Assembly: GCA_903911165.1 (NCBI GenBank)
Contig: CAIWCQ010000032.1
Location: 1-12,288 of the forward strand
From: an uncultured Actinomycetes bacterium
GTDB taxonomy: Bacteria > Actinomycetota > Actinomycetes > Mycobacteriales > Mycobacteriaceae
Length of the DNA: 12,288 bases
Direction: 5' to 3'
Part shown: one piece after another, positions 1-7,239 of the stretch
How the letters are laid out: each line of letters begins with the position of its first letter
How positions within the stretch are numbered: position 1 is the first letter of the stretch
Notes under the pieces: generated by a model
What the model saw: only the letters and a program-made list of their open reading frames with translations
Told to the model about the DNA's origin: nothing
Database searches by the model: none
Translations under genes and position numbers: made by a program

Positions 1-625
1 CGCCGCCGACGGGAACGGTGGCGTCCTCGGCGGCGGTGATGCTCAGCAGGGTGCCGGCAGCCGGCGAGGGGATCTCAGTGTCGACCTTATCGGTGGAGAT
101 CTCGACGAGCGGCTCGTCTGCCGCCACCGCGTCACCGACCTTCTTCAGCCATCGGGTCACCGTGCCCTCGGTGACCGACTCGCCCAGTTCGGGCATCAGG
201 ACCGGGGTCGCTGAACCCGATGGCGCCGAACCCGATGTCGCTGCCGCGGGCGCGCTCGCTGCGGGGGGCGGGGGGGTCTGCGGTGCCGGTGCGGCGGGTG
301 CGGGCGGCGGTGGCGGTGCGGCGGGTGCGGGCGGCGGTGGTGCCGCGGCCGCTACGGGTTCATTGGCCGGGGTGGCGGGTGCCTCACCCGCTTCGCCGAT
401 GATGGCCAGTTCGGCGCCGACGGCGACGGTGTCGTCCTCGTGGGCGATGATCTTCGTGAGCACGCCCGAGGCCGGGGCGGGAATCTCGGTGTCGACCTTG
501 TCGGTGGACACCTCCAGCAGTGGCTCGTCCGCAACGACGGTGTCGCCCTCCTGCTTGAGCCAGCGGGTGACGGTGCCCTCGGTCACACTCTCACCGAGTG
601 CGGGCATCTGGACGGAGACGGCCAT
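1..625 (-). CDS. dlaT: Dihydrolipoamide acyltransferase (E2), N-terminal part
   Basis: E2 core subunit of a 2-oxoacid dehydrogenase complex (pyruvate dehydrogenase E2 in M. tuberculosis, where DlaT also serves the peroxynitrite reductase/peroxidase system; often annotated sucB). It carries acyl groups on lipoyl-lysine in the cytoplasm. The 208 visible residues hold two lipoyl domains, about 2-80 and 141-208, each with the sequence [10 protein letters not shown]; the lipoylated lysines are K43 and K180. Between them is a Pro/Ala-rich flexible linker, about 83-140, with runs of four to five prolines and an exact 27-bp tandem duplication. The ATG at 625-623 has an AGGAG nine bases upstream. The gene runs off the left edge, so the peripheral-subunit-binding and catalytic domains are not seen. 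Two lipoyl domains match my memory of M. tuberculosis DlaT. The neighbouring unit is divergent. Confidence 0.95.
   Translation of the reverse strand, partial: MAVSVQMPALGESVTEGTVTRWLKQEGDTVVADEPLLEVSTDKVDTEIPAPASGVLTKIIAHEDDTVAVGAELAIIGEAGEAPATPANEPVAAAAPPPPAPAAPPPPPAPAAPAPQTPPPPAASAPAAATSGSAPSGSATPVLMPELGESVTEGTVTRWLKKVGDAVAADEPLVEISTDKVDTEIPSPAAGTLLSITAAEDATVPVGG
287..340. repeat. Exact 27-bp tandem duplication in the dlaT linker
   Basis: Positions 287-313 and 314-340 are identical base for base, so this is a perfect two-copy 27-bp repeat. On the coding (minus) strand it is in frame and adds nine Pro/Ala residues to the linker between the lipoyl domains. Just to its left are G-runs of six and seven on the plus strand (263-268 and 270-276), which are C-runs in the coding strand. 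Both are sites where replication slippage could change linker length (repeat) or reading frame (homopolymers). Confidence 0.95.
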
Positions 626-634
626 GTGCGTTGA

Positions 635-639
635 CTCCT
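635..639 (-). promoter_or_regulatory. Ribosome binding site of dlaT
   Basis: AGGAG on the minus strand, nine bases before the dlaT ATG. It supports the chosen start. Confidence 0.7.
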
Positions 640-767
640 AGGGTCGGGTCGTGACGGTCCCATCCTGTCATTAACGTCCGTGGCCCGGTGCGAGAGAGGG
701 CGGTGATTTTCTCTGGCACCATCGGAAGTTGGAACCCGGAAAACCTCAGACCCAAAACTGGGCCCGG

Positions 768-774
768 AAAGGAG
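768..774 (+). promoter_or_regulatory. Ribosome binding site of the 118-residue protein
   Basis: AAAGGAG ten bases before the GTG at 785. It is the strongest Shine-Dalgarno sequence in this part of the window and fixes the GTG start. Confidence 0.7.
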
Positions 775-784
775 TTCGTCGACG

Positions 785-1141
785 GTGGGACTATTCGACA
801 GATTTCGACGGCGCCGCGGTGCTGACTCCGGTGCCGCCGCTGACCAGCAGTATCTGCTGCAGTGGGCGGCCCAGCGATCCGGGATCGAGGCTTTTGTCGA
901 GCCGCACACCCGTGTTACGCCGCTGACGATTGTGCTGGTGGCCGCCGATGGCGAATGGACTCGCCGCCCGGCCGGTGGCCCGGCCGGGGCCAGGATGATC
1001 GGCCAGCGGTTGGGCATCCCGGTCTACGACGTGCACAAAGTCGGCTACCCGCAACGGAAGCGCGACTTCGACGCGCGGCGCCGCATCCAGCGCCGCCGTG
1101 CGCAGCGGGCATCGCTGGAACCGCCGGGGGACGCGCAGTGA
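785..1141 (+). CDS. Unrecognised small basic protein, 118 residues
   Basis: I do not recognise a named family. The GTG start at 785 follows a strong AAAGGAG. The product begins MGLFDRFRRRR (short amphipathic and basic), has a mixed middle with a hydrophobic strand TPLTIVLVAADGEW (about 45-58), then a Gly/Pro stretch and IPVYDVHKVGYPQR, and ends in an Arg-rich segment (about 85-108). There is no signal peptide or membrane segment; it is probably cytoplasmic. The basic ends could contact nucleic acid or acidic lipid, but that is a guess. Its TGA overlaps the GTG of the next gene by four bases, so the two are very likely co-transcribed and translationally coupled. I do not recall a counterpart between ephD and dlaT in M. 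tuberculosis, though similar proteins may exist in other actinobacteria. Confidence 0.85.
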   Translation: MGLFDRFRRRRGADSGAAADQQYLLQWAAQRSGIEAFVEPHTRVTPLTIVLVAADGEWTRRPAGGPAGARMIGQRLGIPVYDVHKVGYPQRKRDFDARRRIQRRRAQRASLEPPGDAQ

Positions 1142-2076
1142 CGCCCACGGGATTCATCAATGCCGACGGCGGAACCCGGATCGCGGTTTACGAGGAGGGC
1201 AACCTGGGCGGACCGACCGTGGTTTTCGTGCACGGCTGGCCCGACTCGCACGCGGTCTGGGACGCCGTGGTGGCCCTGCTCGCCGAGAACTACCGAATTG
1301 TCCGCTACGACAATCGAGGGGCCGGCGCGTCCTCGGTGCCTGATTCGGTGCCGGCCTACGCGCTGGATCGTCTGGCGGACGACTTCGAAGCCGTGGTCGC
1401 CGCGCTGGCCCCGGGTGCACGGGTGCACGTGGTCGGCCACGATTGGGGCGCGGCGACGATGTGGGAGGTCCTGAGTCGGCCGGCGGCCGCCGAGCGGGTT
1501 GCCTCCTACACGTCGATCTCCGGTCCAGACCCGCAGCACCTCAGCCGCTTCATCCGGGGCGGCCTGGCCCATCCGAACCGGCCGCGGCGCTTCGCCCAAG
1601 CGCTGTCTCAGGCGGTCCACTTCAGCTACATGATCGGCTTCTCGGTTCCGGTGCTCGCCCCCGCCGTGATGCGGGCCTTCGGGGCTCGGGCGATCAACCG
1701 ATGGTTCATCGCCCCCGGCATCCCGGCGCAGCAGCGCCACCAGGCAGACACTTTTGTCGCCGATGCCACCAACGGCTTGAAGATTTACCGTGCCAACTTC
1801 TTGCGCGCTCTGACCAGTGCTCGGCGCGATCGCTACGTAACGGTTCCGGTGCAGTTGATCGTCAACACCGAAGATGTGTTCGTTCGGCCGTATGTCTACG
1901 ACGACACCCCTCGCTGGGTTTCTCGGTTGTGGCGCCGCGACATCCGGGCCGGGCACTGGTCACCGGTCTCTCACCCCGAGGTGGTGGCCACCGCGGTCGC
2001 TGAGTTCGTCGGCCATCTCGACGGGGCGCCGGCGAGTCCGGCATTGTTGAGCGCGCGGGTCGCAGCGTCGGCTTAG
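1138..2076 (+). CDS. ephD: EphD-like alpha/beta-hydrolase (epoxide hydrolase family), single domain
   Basis: An alpha/beta-hydrolase of the epoxide hydrolase type, 312 residues. Visible hallmarks: HGWP oxyanion-hole motif (32-35), nucleophile D102 in GHDWGA, probable acid D246 in NTEDVFVRPY, and H273 in RAGHWSP. It matches the N-terminal half of M. tuberculosis EphD (Rv2214c), including RIVRYDNRG, VPVQLIVN and RLWRRDI. M. tuberculosis EphD is about 590 residues with a C-terminal short-chain dehydrogenase domain and has been linked to mycolic-acid metabolism. Here the protein stops just where that domain would begin, shortly after a segment aligning with the end of the hydrolase domain (ALLSARV, against ALLRAQV). 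The GTG start at 1138 overlaps the previous stop (GTGA) and has GGGGGA six bases upstream. A longer in-frame start upstream would overlap the small gene heavily and is unlikely. The substrate is unknown. Confidence 0.88.
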   Translation: MTPTGFINADGGTRIAVYEEGNLGGPTVVFVHGWPDSHAVWDAVVALLAENYRIVRYDNRGAGASSVPDSVPAYALDRLADDFEAVVAALAPGARVHVVGHDWGAATMWEVLSRPAAAERVASYTSISGPDPQHLSRFIRGGLAHPNRPRRFAQALSQAVHFSYMIGFSVPVLAPAVMRAFGARAINRWFIAPGIPAQQRHQADTFVADATNGLKIYRANFLRALTSARRDRYVTVPVQLIVNTEDVFVRPYVYDDTPRWVSRLWRRDIRAGHWSPVSHPEVVATAVAEFVGHLDGAPASPALLSARVAASA

Positions 2077-2107
2077 CGTCGGCCTAGGGTCGGCCTAGGG
2101 TCGGCCT
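2064..2107. repeat. Four-copy 11-bp tandem repeat at the end of the hydrolase gene
   Basis: Four 11-bp units: AGCGTCGGCTT, AGCGTCGGCCT, then AGGGTCGGCCT twice. The first unit encodes the last residues of the hydrolase, and its TAG stop spans the unit 1/2 junction (2074-2076). The junctions of units 2/3 and 3/4 make two CCTAGG palindromes (2083-2088, 2094-2099), which can pair across GTCGG as a six-base-pair hairpin between the convergent genes. There is no T-tract, so I do not call a terminator. Confidence 0.9.
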
Positions 2108-2136
2108 AACCGTGTGCGGCCTAACCGTGTGCAGCG
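2108..2136. repeat. 15-bp duplication of the pepB 3' end
   Basis: AACCGTGTGCGGCCT (2108-2122) is followed by AACCGTGTGCAGCGA (2123-2137), sharing the first ten bases and most of the rest. The right copy includes the last codons of pepB (minus strand); the left copy lies beyond its TAG. It directly adjoins the 11-bp array, so the whole space between the two convergent stops consists of short repeats. Confidence 0.8.
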
Positions 2137-3644
2137 ATGTCTTCGAGCACCGCGAACAACGTGCGCACCGGGACGCCGGTGCCGCCTTTGGACGTGTAGC
2201 CCCACGGCCCGGAGGTGTTGTAGGCCGGTCCCGCGATGTCGATGTGAACCCACTGCACCCCTTCGGCGACGAACTCGCGCAGGAACACCCCGGCGACCAG
2301 CATGCCGGCGAAGCGCTGCGAGCTGATGTTCGCCAGGTCGGCGACCGTCGACTTCAGGTCGTCTTTGAGCTCATCGGGCAACGGCATGGGCCAGCCGTTC
2401 TCGCCCTCCCGCTGTGACAATGCCGCTACCCGGTCGCGGAACGCGTCGCTACCCATGACGCCCGGGATTCTGGCGCCGAGAGCGACCGTCTGTGCGCCGG
2501 TCAGGGTGGAGGTCTCGATCAGATAGTCCGGGCCGTCCTCGCAGGCGCGCACGATTGCGTCGGCCAGGATCAGTCGGCCTTCCGCATCGGTGTTGAGTAC
2601 TTCCACGGTGGTGCCGCCGTACTGGGTCAGCACATCGCCGGGGCGCTGTGCGGTCGCCGACGGCATGTTCTCGGCCATCGGCACGGTGGCGATCACGTCG
2701 ATGGGTAGTTGCTGACTGGCAGCGAGTACGACGGTGGCGATCACCGACGCCGCACCGGCCATGTCGGAGGTCATGTGGTGCATCGCCGCGGCCGGTTTGA
2801 TGGAGATGCCGCCGGTGTCGAAGGTGATGCCCTTGCCGATCAGCGCTACCCTGGGAACACCCTTGCGGCCCTTGCCGCCGCGATAGGTCAACCGCACCAG
2901 CCGGGGTGGATTCGATGATCCCTGGCCGACCCCGATGATGCCGCCGAAGCCTCGCTTAGCCAGTGCCGTCTCGTCGAGCACCTGGACCTGAATTCCCGCC
3001 GCCGATCCGAATGCCTTTGCGCGCCTTGCGAATTCGGCGGGGTGCAGGTGGCTCGGCGGGGTGTTGACCAGATCCCGGGCCGTCGCCACCGCAGAGGCGA
3101 TCGCAACGGCGCGAGCCGCCACTGACTTCGCGTTGCGGGCGGTACTCAACGCCGTGATCTTCGACAAAGGCGGATCCTTCGGCGCGGTCTTGGCGCTGCG
3201 GAACTCATGCATCTGATACGAGCCCAGGATCAGCCCCTCGACCGCTGCTTCCAGATTCAGTTCGGACAGCGTGGTGATCACCGTTGCCACACCGTTGAGG
3301 GAACGCGCGGCGACCCCGGCGGCGCGGCGGATCGCCTCGGCGGGCCATTGCGAGTTCGGATCGTCGCAGGGGGCGCCGAGTCCCACCGCCAGCACGCTGG
3401 CGACCGGCAGTGCGGGCACGATCAGCCGGGTGAGTTGTTCAGCACTGCCTTTGGCGCCGAGGGCCTTCAGTCCCGTCTCGATCTCGCCGATCACCTCGGC
3501 GTCGAGAAACGGCCCGGCCAGCACCGCGGGGGATCCGTGATCGCCGCAGACGACCGGGATTATCAACACCGCGGCCGATGTCCGCTTGGGAAGCGCGGTT
3601 GCAGTGGTGACGGTGGGTGACTGATAACCGGGTTGGGTGCTCAC
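2121..3644 (-). CDS. pepB: Leucyl aminopeptidase, M17 family
   Basis: Cytoplasmic two-metal (Zn/Mn) aminopeptidase that removes N-terminal residues from peptides during peptide turnover; the family forms hexamers. 507 residues from the start chosen here, a normal length. The M17 residues are all present: K271 and D276 ([10 protein letters not shown]), catalytic K283, D294 (MTSDM), and D353, E355 and R357 in NTDAEGRL. These match the E. coli PepA positions with an offset of one. The N-terminal third is the more variable domain. I chose the GTG at 3644 because VSTQPGY aligns with the start of M. tuberculosis PepB (MTTEPGY); a GTG at 3653 would add three residues. A TAGGGT seven bases before the chosen start may make the mRNA leaderless. 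It is convergent with the hydrolase gene and divergent from gcvT. Confidence 0.96.
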   Translation of the reverse strand: MSTQPGYQSPTVTTATALPKRTSAAVLIIPVVCGDHGSPAVLAGPFLDAEVIGEIETGLKALGAKGSAEQLTRLIVPALPVASVLAVGLGAPCDDPNSQWPAEAIRRAAGVAARSLNGVATVITTLSELNLEAAVEGLILGSYQMHEFRSAKTAPKDPPLSKITALSTARNAKSVAARAVAIASAVATARDLVNTPPSHLHPAEFARRAKAFGSAAGIQVQVLDETALAKRGFGGIIGVGQGSSNPPRLVRLTYRGGKGRKGVPRVALIGKGITFDTGGISIKPAAAMHHMTSDMAGAASVIATVVLAASQQLPIDVIATVPMAENMPSATAQRPGDVLTQYGGTTVEVLNTDAEGRLILADAIVRACEDGPDYLIETSTLTGAQTVALGARIPGVMGSDAFRDRVAALSQREGENGWPMPLPDELKDDLKSTVADLANISSQRFAGMLVAGVFLREFVAEGVQWVHIDIAGPAYNTSGPWGYTSKGGTGVPVRTLFAVLEDIAAHG

Positions 3645-3651
3645 CAGCGAC

Positions 3652-3657
3652 ACCCTA
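3652..3657 (-). promoter_or_regulatory. Possible -10 element of pepB
   Basis: TAGGGT on the minus strand, seven bases before the GTG at 3644. The spacing would put the transcript start at or next to the start codon. AGGGTG here could instead act as a weak Shine-Dalgarno sequence, so the reading is uncertain. Confidence 0.35.
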
Positions 3658-3672
3658 GTGGTGAGCTGGGTT

Positions 3673-3678
3673 TAGTGT
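3673..3678 (+). promoter_or_regulatory. Possible -10 element of gcvT
   Basis: TAGTGT eight bases before the GTG at 3687, with no convincing Shine-Dalgarno sequence between. It fits a leaderless mRNA. The pepB-gcvT gap is only 42 bp, so the two divergent promoters must interleave. Confidence 0.4.
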
Positions 3679-3686
3679 TGGACGCC

Positions 3687-4790
3687 GTGACTGACACATC
3701 CGATCTGCTGGCCGGCCCGTTGGAGGATCGCCACCGCGAGCATGGCGCCACCTTCGCTCCCTTCGGCGGGTGGCTGATGCCGGTGGCCTACGCGGGCACG
3801 GTCGGTGAGCACACCGCCACCAGGGAATCAGTGGGGCTCTTCGACGTCAGTCATCTCGGCAAGGCTTTGGTGAGCGGTCCGGGCGCGGCTGAGTTCGTCA
3901 ACTCCACACTCACCAACGATCTGCGCCGCATCGGACCCGGCCAAGCGCAGTACACGCTGTGCTGCACGTCGGCCGGGGGCGTGATCGACGATCTGATCGC
4001 CTACTACGTCAGCGACGACGAGATCTTTCTGGTGCCCAACGCCGCCAATACCGCCGCGGTGGTCGCGGCGCTACATGGGGCTGCGCCCCAGGCCATCTCA
4101 GTGACCAATGAGCATCGGTCGTATGCGGTGCTCGCCGTTCAGGGACCCCGGTCGGCCGAGGTGCTCTCCGCGCTGGGCCTGCCGGCCGATATGGACTACA
4201 TGGGATATGTCGACGCACGCTACGGCGATGCGAAGGTCCGGGTGTGTCGCACCGGATACACCGGTGAGCACGGCTACGAGTTGCTGCCGGAGTGGGCATC
4301 GGCGCCGGAGGTGTTCGACGCGCTGGCAGCCGAGGTCGCGGCCCGTGGTGGCCAACTGGCCGGGCTGGGGGCGCGCGACACCCTGCGCACCGAGATGGGA
4401 TATCCGCTGCACGGTCATGAGCTCTCGCCGGACATCTCGCCGCTGCAGGCCCGCTGCGGATGGGCGGTGGGCTGGTCCAAGGACGCCTTCTGGGGACGCG
4501 ACGCACTGTTGGCCGAGAAGGAGACCGGCCCCCGGCGGCTGCTGCGCGGGCTGCGAGCGATCGGTCGCGGGGTGCCCCGCGCTGAGATGGCCGTGCTCAG
4601 CGGGTCGACACCGGTGGGTATTACGACTTCGGGAACGTTCTCGCCGACCCGCAACGTCGGAATCGCGCTTGCACTGATCGATACCGATGCCGGGGTGGAC
4701 GACGGCGATGTGGTCAGCGTCGACGTGCGCGGCCGGGCGCTGGAGTGTGAGGTCATCAGGCCGCCCTTCGTTGACGTCAAGACGCGGTGA
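3687..4790 (+). CDS. gcvT: Aminomethyltransferase, glycine cleavage T protein
   Basis: T protein of the glycine cleavage system. It moves the aminomethyl group from lipoyl-H protein to tetrahydrofolate, releasing ammonia and giving methylene-THF, in the cytoplasm. 367 residues, the usual length. The folate-binding N-terminal part starts with [13 protein letters not shown] and includes [10 protein letters not shown] and [11 protein letters not shown] (D101 is the likely conserved catalytic aspartate); the middle has [12 protein letters not shown] and [19 protein letters not shown]; the C-terminal barrel has TSGTFSPT and ends in PPFV. It closely resembles M. tuberculosis GcvT (Rv2211c). The GTG at 3687 was chosen because [11 protein letters not shown] aligns with that protein's start; longer in-frame starts would run into the promoter and the pepB start. 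Its lipoyl partner GcvH and the P protein are not in the window. ilvE follows after 21 bp. Confidence 0.96.
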   Translation: MTDTSDLLAGPLEDRHREHGATFAPFGGWLMPVAYAGTVGEHTATRESVGLFDVSHLGKALVSGPGAAEFVNSTLTNDLRRIGPGQAQYTLCCTSAGGVIDDLIAYYVSDDEIFLVPNAANTAAVVAALHGAAPQAISVTNEHRSYAVLAVQGPRSAEVLSALGLPADMDYMGYVDARYGDAKVRVCRTGYTGEHGYELLPEWASAPEVFDALAAEVAARGGQLAGLGARDTLRTEMGYPLHGHELSPDISPLQARCGWAVGWSKDAFWGRDALLAEKETGPRRLLRGLRAIGRGVPRAEMAVLSGSTPVGITTSGTFSPTRNVGIALALIDTDAGVDDGDVVSVDVRGRALECEVIRPPFVDVKTR

Positions 4791-4799
4791 GACCGGTTA

Positions 4800-4805
4800 T
4801 ACAAT
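4800..4805 (+). promoter_or_regulatory. -10 element of ilvE, leaderless start
   Basis: TACAAT, one base from the TATAAT consensus, ends six bases before the ilvE ATG at 4812. No Shine-Dalgarno sequence is present, so ilvE probably has its own leaderless transcript besides any read-through from gcvT. A TTGACG at 4771-4776 is 23 bp upstream, too far for a usual -35 spacing. Confidence 0.6.
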
Positions 4806-4811
4806 TCCGCC

Positions 4812-5930
4812 ATGTCCCCTGATCGGCCCGACTTCCCGCTGAAGTTCACCGTTGAGCGCACCGCGCATCCGGCGAGTGCGGCTCAGCGGGAACGAGTCCT
4901 GGCCGACCCGGGCTTCGGCCGGTTCTACACCGACCACATGATCTCGGTGCTCTACACCCGCGACGACGGATGGCATGACGCCCGGGTGCTGCCCTACGGA
5001 CCGATCCAACTGGATCCCTCGGCGATCGTCCTGCACTACGCGCAGGAGATCTTCGAAGGACTCAAGGCCTACCGTTGGGCAGACGGCTCGATCGTCTCCT
5101 TCCGCCCCGACGCCAACGCGGCACGACTGCGCTCCTCGGCCCGGCGGCTGGCGATTCCGGAGTTACCCGATGAGATCTTCCTGGAGTCGCTTCGGGCGCT
5201 GATTGCCGTGGATCACGAGTGGGTGCCGCCCGCGGGCGGTGAGCAGTCGCTGTATCTGCGGCCGTTCATCATCGCCACCGAACCCGGACTCGGGGTGCGG
5301 CCGTCGGCCGAGTACCGCTACCTGGTGATTGGTTCTCCGGCGGGAGCGTATTTCAAGGGGGGTATCAAACCGGTCAGCGTGTGGTTGTCGACCGAGTATG
5401 TGCGCGCAAGTCCCGGTGGCACCGGCGCGGCGAAGTTCGGCGGCAACTATGCGGCCTCGCTGCTTGCGCAGGCTCAGGCCGCCGAGCATGGCTGCGATCA
5501 GGTGGTGTGGCTGGACGCCATCGAGCGCCGCTACGTCGAAGAGATGGGCGGGATGAACCTGTTCTTCGTGTTCGGCAGCGGCGGTTCGGCGCGCTTGGTC
5601 ACCCCGGAACTCAGTGGTTCGCTGCTGCCCGGCATCACCCGCGATTCGCTGCTGCAACTGGCCGGGGATGCCGGCTTCGCGGTCGAGGAACGCAAGATCG
5701 ACGTCGAGGAGTGGCGTAAGGGCGTCGCCGCCGGAGAGATCACCGAGGTGTTCGCCTGTGGCACCGCGGCCGTGATCACCCCGGTGTCCCACGTCAAGTA
5801 CGGCGATGGCGACTTCACCGTCGGCGACGGCACTCCTGGAGAAGTCACGATGGCGTTGCGGGACACCCTCACCGGCATCCAGCGGGGCACCTTCGCCGAT
5901 ACGCACGACTGGATGACGCGGCTTCGCTGA
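4812..5930 (+). CDS. ilvE: Branched-chain amino-acid aminotransferase
   Basis: PLP-dependent fold-type IV aminotransferase, last step of valine, leucine and isoleucine synthesis (and first of their breakdown), using glutamate/2-oxoglutarate. In mycobacteria it is also proposed to act in methionine regeneration. 372 residues, close to M. tuberculosis IlvE (368). Visible hallmarks: [16 protein letters not shown] near residue 80, [10 protein letters not shown], the PLP lysine K208 in [10 protein letters not shown], the [11 protein letters not shown] strand, and [11 protein letters not shown] with [14 protein letters not shown], the phosphate-binding and cofactor-side loops. The ATG at 4812 lacks a Shine-Dalgarno sequence but has TACAAT six bases before it. 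The stop is 11 bp from the stop of the convergent diguanylate cyclase, with no visible terminator between, so transcripts from the two may overlap. Confidence 0.97.
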   Translation: MSPDRPDFPLKFTVERTAHPASAAQRERVLADPGFGRFYTDHMISVLYTRDDGWHDARVLPYGPIQLDPSAIVLHYAQEIFEGLKAYRWADGSIVSFRPDANAARLRSSARRLAIPELPDEIFLESLRALIAVDHEWVPPAGGEQSLYLRPFIIATEPGLGVRPSAEYRYLVIGSPAGAYFKGGIKPVSVWLSTEYVRASPGGTGAAKFGGNYAASLLAQAQAAEHGCDQVVWLDAIERRYVEEMGGMNLFFVFGSGGSARLVTPELSGSLLPGITRDSLLQLAGDAGFAVEERKIDVEEWRKGVAAGEITEVFACGTAAVITPVSHVKYGDGDFTVGDGTPGEVTMALRDTLTGIQRGTFADTHDWMTRLR

Positions 5931-5941
5931 GCGTGGATCAG

Positions 5942-7228
5942 TCAGTTCGCCTCTGCGGCCGCCACCGCGTTGCGGCCCGCCCGCTTCGCCCGGTAGAGGG
6001 CTTGGTCAGCACGCCCAAGCCAGGAGGCTAGGTCGTCGTCGTCCCGGATCTCCGCGACGCCGATACTGACGGTGAGTCGACCGAGCGCCCCGAAAGGCAC
6101 CTCGGCGATCTCGGCGCGGATTCCCTCGGCGAGCGTCAGCGCGTCGGGCAGGGCGCAGTCGCGCAGAAGCACGACGAACTCCTCGCCGCCCCAACGGGCA
6201 ACCATGTCGTTGCCGCGTAAGCTGCGGCGCAGCCGGCTGGCCACCTCGATGAGGACGTGGTCGCCGGCCTGATGGCCGAAGCTGTCGTTGACGGTCTTGA
6301 AGTGGTCGATGTCCAGCATGAGTAGCGACAGTGCATTGCCGGGGCGGCGAGCGCTCAGGTCTGCGGCGAGCAACTCGGTGCCCTGGCGGCGATTCCACGC
6401 CCCGGTAAGAGTGTCAGTGACCGCATGGTTGCGCAGTTCGGCCTCAAAAGCCTTGCGGTCACTGATATCTCGGGTGACGCCAACCAACTCCACGACTTGG
6501 CCGGTGGCATCACGATTCGCGGTGACCTGGAGTTCACCGGTCATGATCGTTCCGTCTTTGCGGTAGTACTCGATCTCCCCGCGAAAGTTCGGCGGCGGTG
6601 TGCCGGCCTGGATTGCGGCGAAAACCTGCTGGAAGTGTTCTGCCACCCGGGCTGCGGACTCGGGAGGGTTGATCTCCTCGGGTGTCTGGCGCATCGCCTC
6701 TTCGACAGTGATGCCGCGCACCCTCTCGACAGCCGGATTGACGTAGGTGACTTTGCCGTCGAGTGCCATCGTCCAGATGACGTCCCAGGCATTCTCCGCC
6801 AGCAGGCGGTTGCGCTCCTCGGACCGTCGAAGGTCGGTCTCCACCTCACGAAGTTCGGTGATATCGAGTACGACGCCCTCCTGGATCACCGAACCGTCGG
6901 GGCGTTGCCGGGCCCGCAGCCATGCCCTGCTGTAGACCGAACGGCCTTCGACGTGTTGCCATTTCAGATCTACCGTCAATTCCTGCCCCGGCGTCATGGC
7001 CAGGGTCGCGGCCATCTGTTCCGCGGATTCGGGGTCGATGCGGTCCAGCACCGCCGCAGAGTCCACGGTCCCGTCGGCGACCGGTATCCCCAGTCGCGTC
7101 GGCAGTGCGGAACCGAGGTATTCGAACGCCACGTCGGGATGAATCCGCAGCACGTAGAAGATCACGCCGCTGTGGTGGGCTATCTCCTCGAACCATTCCG
7201 GGCCGGGCGGGCCGGTGCCTTCGCTCAT
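5942..7228 (-). CDS. PAS-PAS-GGDEF diguanylate cyclase
   Basis: Predicted soluble enzyme making cyclic di-GMP from two GTP under control of N-terminal PAS sensor domains. 428 residues. PAS-like domain 1 is about 12-125 (ends GVVLDITELREVE), a short coiled linker follows, PAS/PAC domain 2 is about 138-260 (AENAWDVIWTMALDG to GVTRDISDRKAFE), and the GGDEF domain is about 268-425. The active-site motif is GGEEF (347-351), intact; LDIDHFK (305-311) carries the metal-binding aspartate. RGND (338-341), five residues before GGEEF, is a complete RxxD inhibitory site, so product feedback is likely. There is no EAL domain and no membrane segment. The ATG at 7228 has GAGGGGG four bases upstream. It lies 64 bp downstream of cobS on the same strand and could be read through from that operon. 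M. tuberculosis has Rv2209 at this place. Signals sensed are unknown. Confidence 0.93.
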   Translation of the reverse strand: MSEGTGPPGPEWFEEIAHHSGVIFYVLRIHPDVAFEYLGSALPTRLGIPVADGTVDSAAVLDRIDPESAEQMAATLAMTPGQELTVDLKWQHVEGRSVYSRAWLRARQRPDGSVIQEGVVLDITELREVETDLRRSEERNRLLAENAWDVIWTMALDGKVTYVNPAVERVRGITVEEAMRQTPEEINPPESAARVAEHFQQVFAAIQAGTPPPNFRGEIEYYRKDGTIMTGELQVTANRDATGQVVELVGVTRDISDRKAFEAELRNHAVTDTLTGAWNRRQGTELLAADLSARRPGNALSLLMLDIDHFKTVNDSFGHQAGDHVLIEVASRLRRSLRGNDMVARWGGEEFVVLLRDCALPDALTLAEGIRAEIAEVPFGALGRLTVSIGVAEIRDDDDLASWLGRADQALYRAKRAGRNAVAAAEAN

Positions 7229-7232
7229 CGCG

Positions 7233-7239
7233 CCCCCTC
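7233..7239 (-). promoter_or_regulatory. Ribosome binding site of the diguanylate cyclase
   Basis: GAGGGGG on the minus strand, four bases before the ATG at 7228. It supports this start within the 64-bp gap after cobS. Confidence 0.6.

Larger units (their letters stand above)
626..784. other. Divergent intergenic region dlaT / small gene
   Basis: 159 bp between two divergent genes, so it should hold both promoters. A TAACGT at 672-677 on the plus strand fits a TANNNT -10 and would give a leader of about 100 nt for the rightward unit. No clear -35 is seen and I could not pick a -10 for dlaT. A small inverted repeat CCCA-AAAC-TGGG lies at 751-762, just before the downstream Shine-Dalgarno sequence. 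I see no open frame I would call a gene. Confidence 0.4.

Noticed and set aside
287..340. CRISPR-like array in dlaT
   Set aside because: Only two adjacent units with no spacer, in frame inside a Pro/Ala linker; a coding minisatellite.
862..1137. Upstream extension of the hydrolase to about 404 residues
   Set aside because: It would lie in another frame over most of the small gene, and the extra residues are Arg/Pro/Gly-rich shadow sequence; GTG 1138 has a ribosome binding site and a stop-start overlap.
1045..1956. 303-codon minus-strand open frame opposite the hydrolase
   Set aside because: The plus strand encodes a clear catalytic triad and EphD similarity; the antisense product has shadow composition and no start signal.
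2083..2099. Intrinsic terminator from the CCTAGG pair
   Set aside because: The hairpin can form but arises from the repeat itself and lacks a T-tract on either strand; noted only as a possibility.
3645..3686. Glycine riboswitch before gcvT
   Set aside because: The gap is 42 bp, far too short for the aptamer, and the start looks leaderless.
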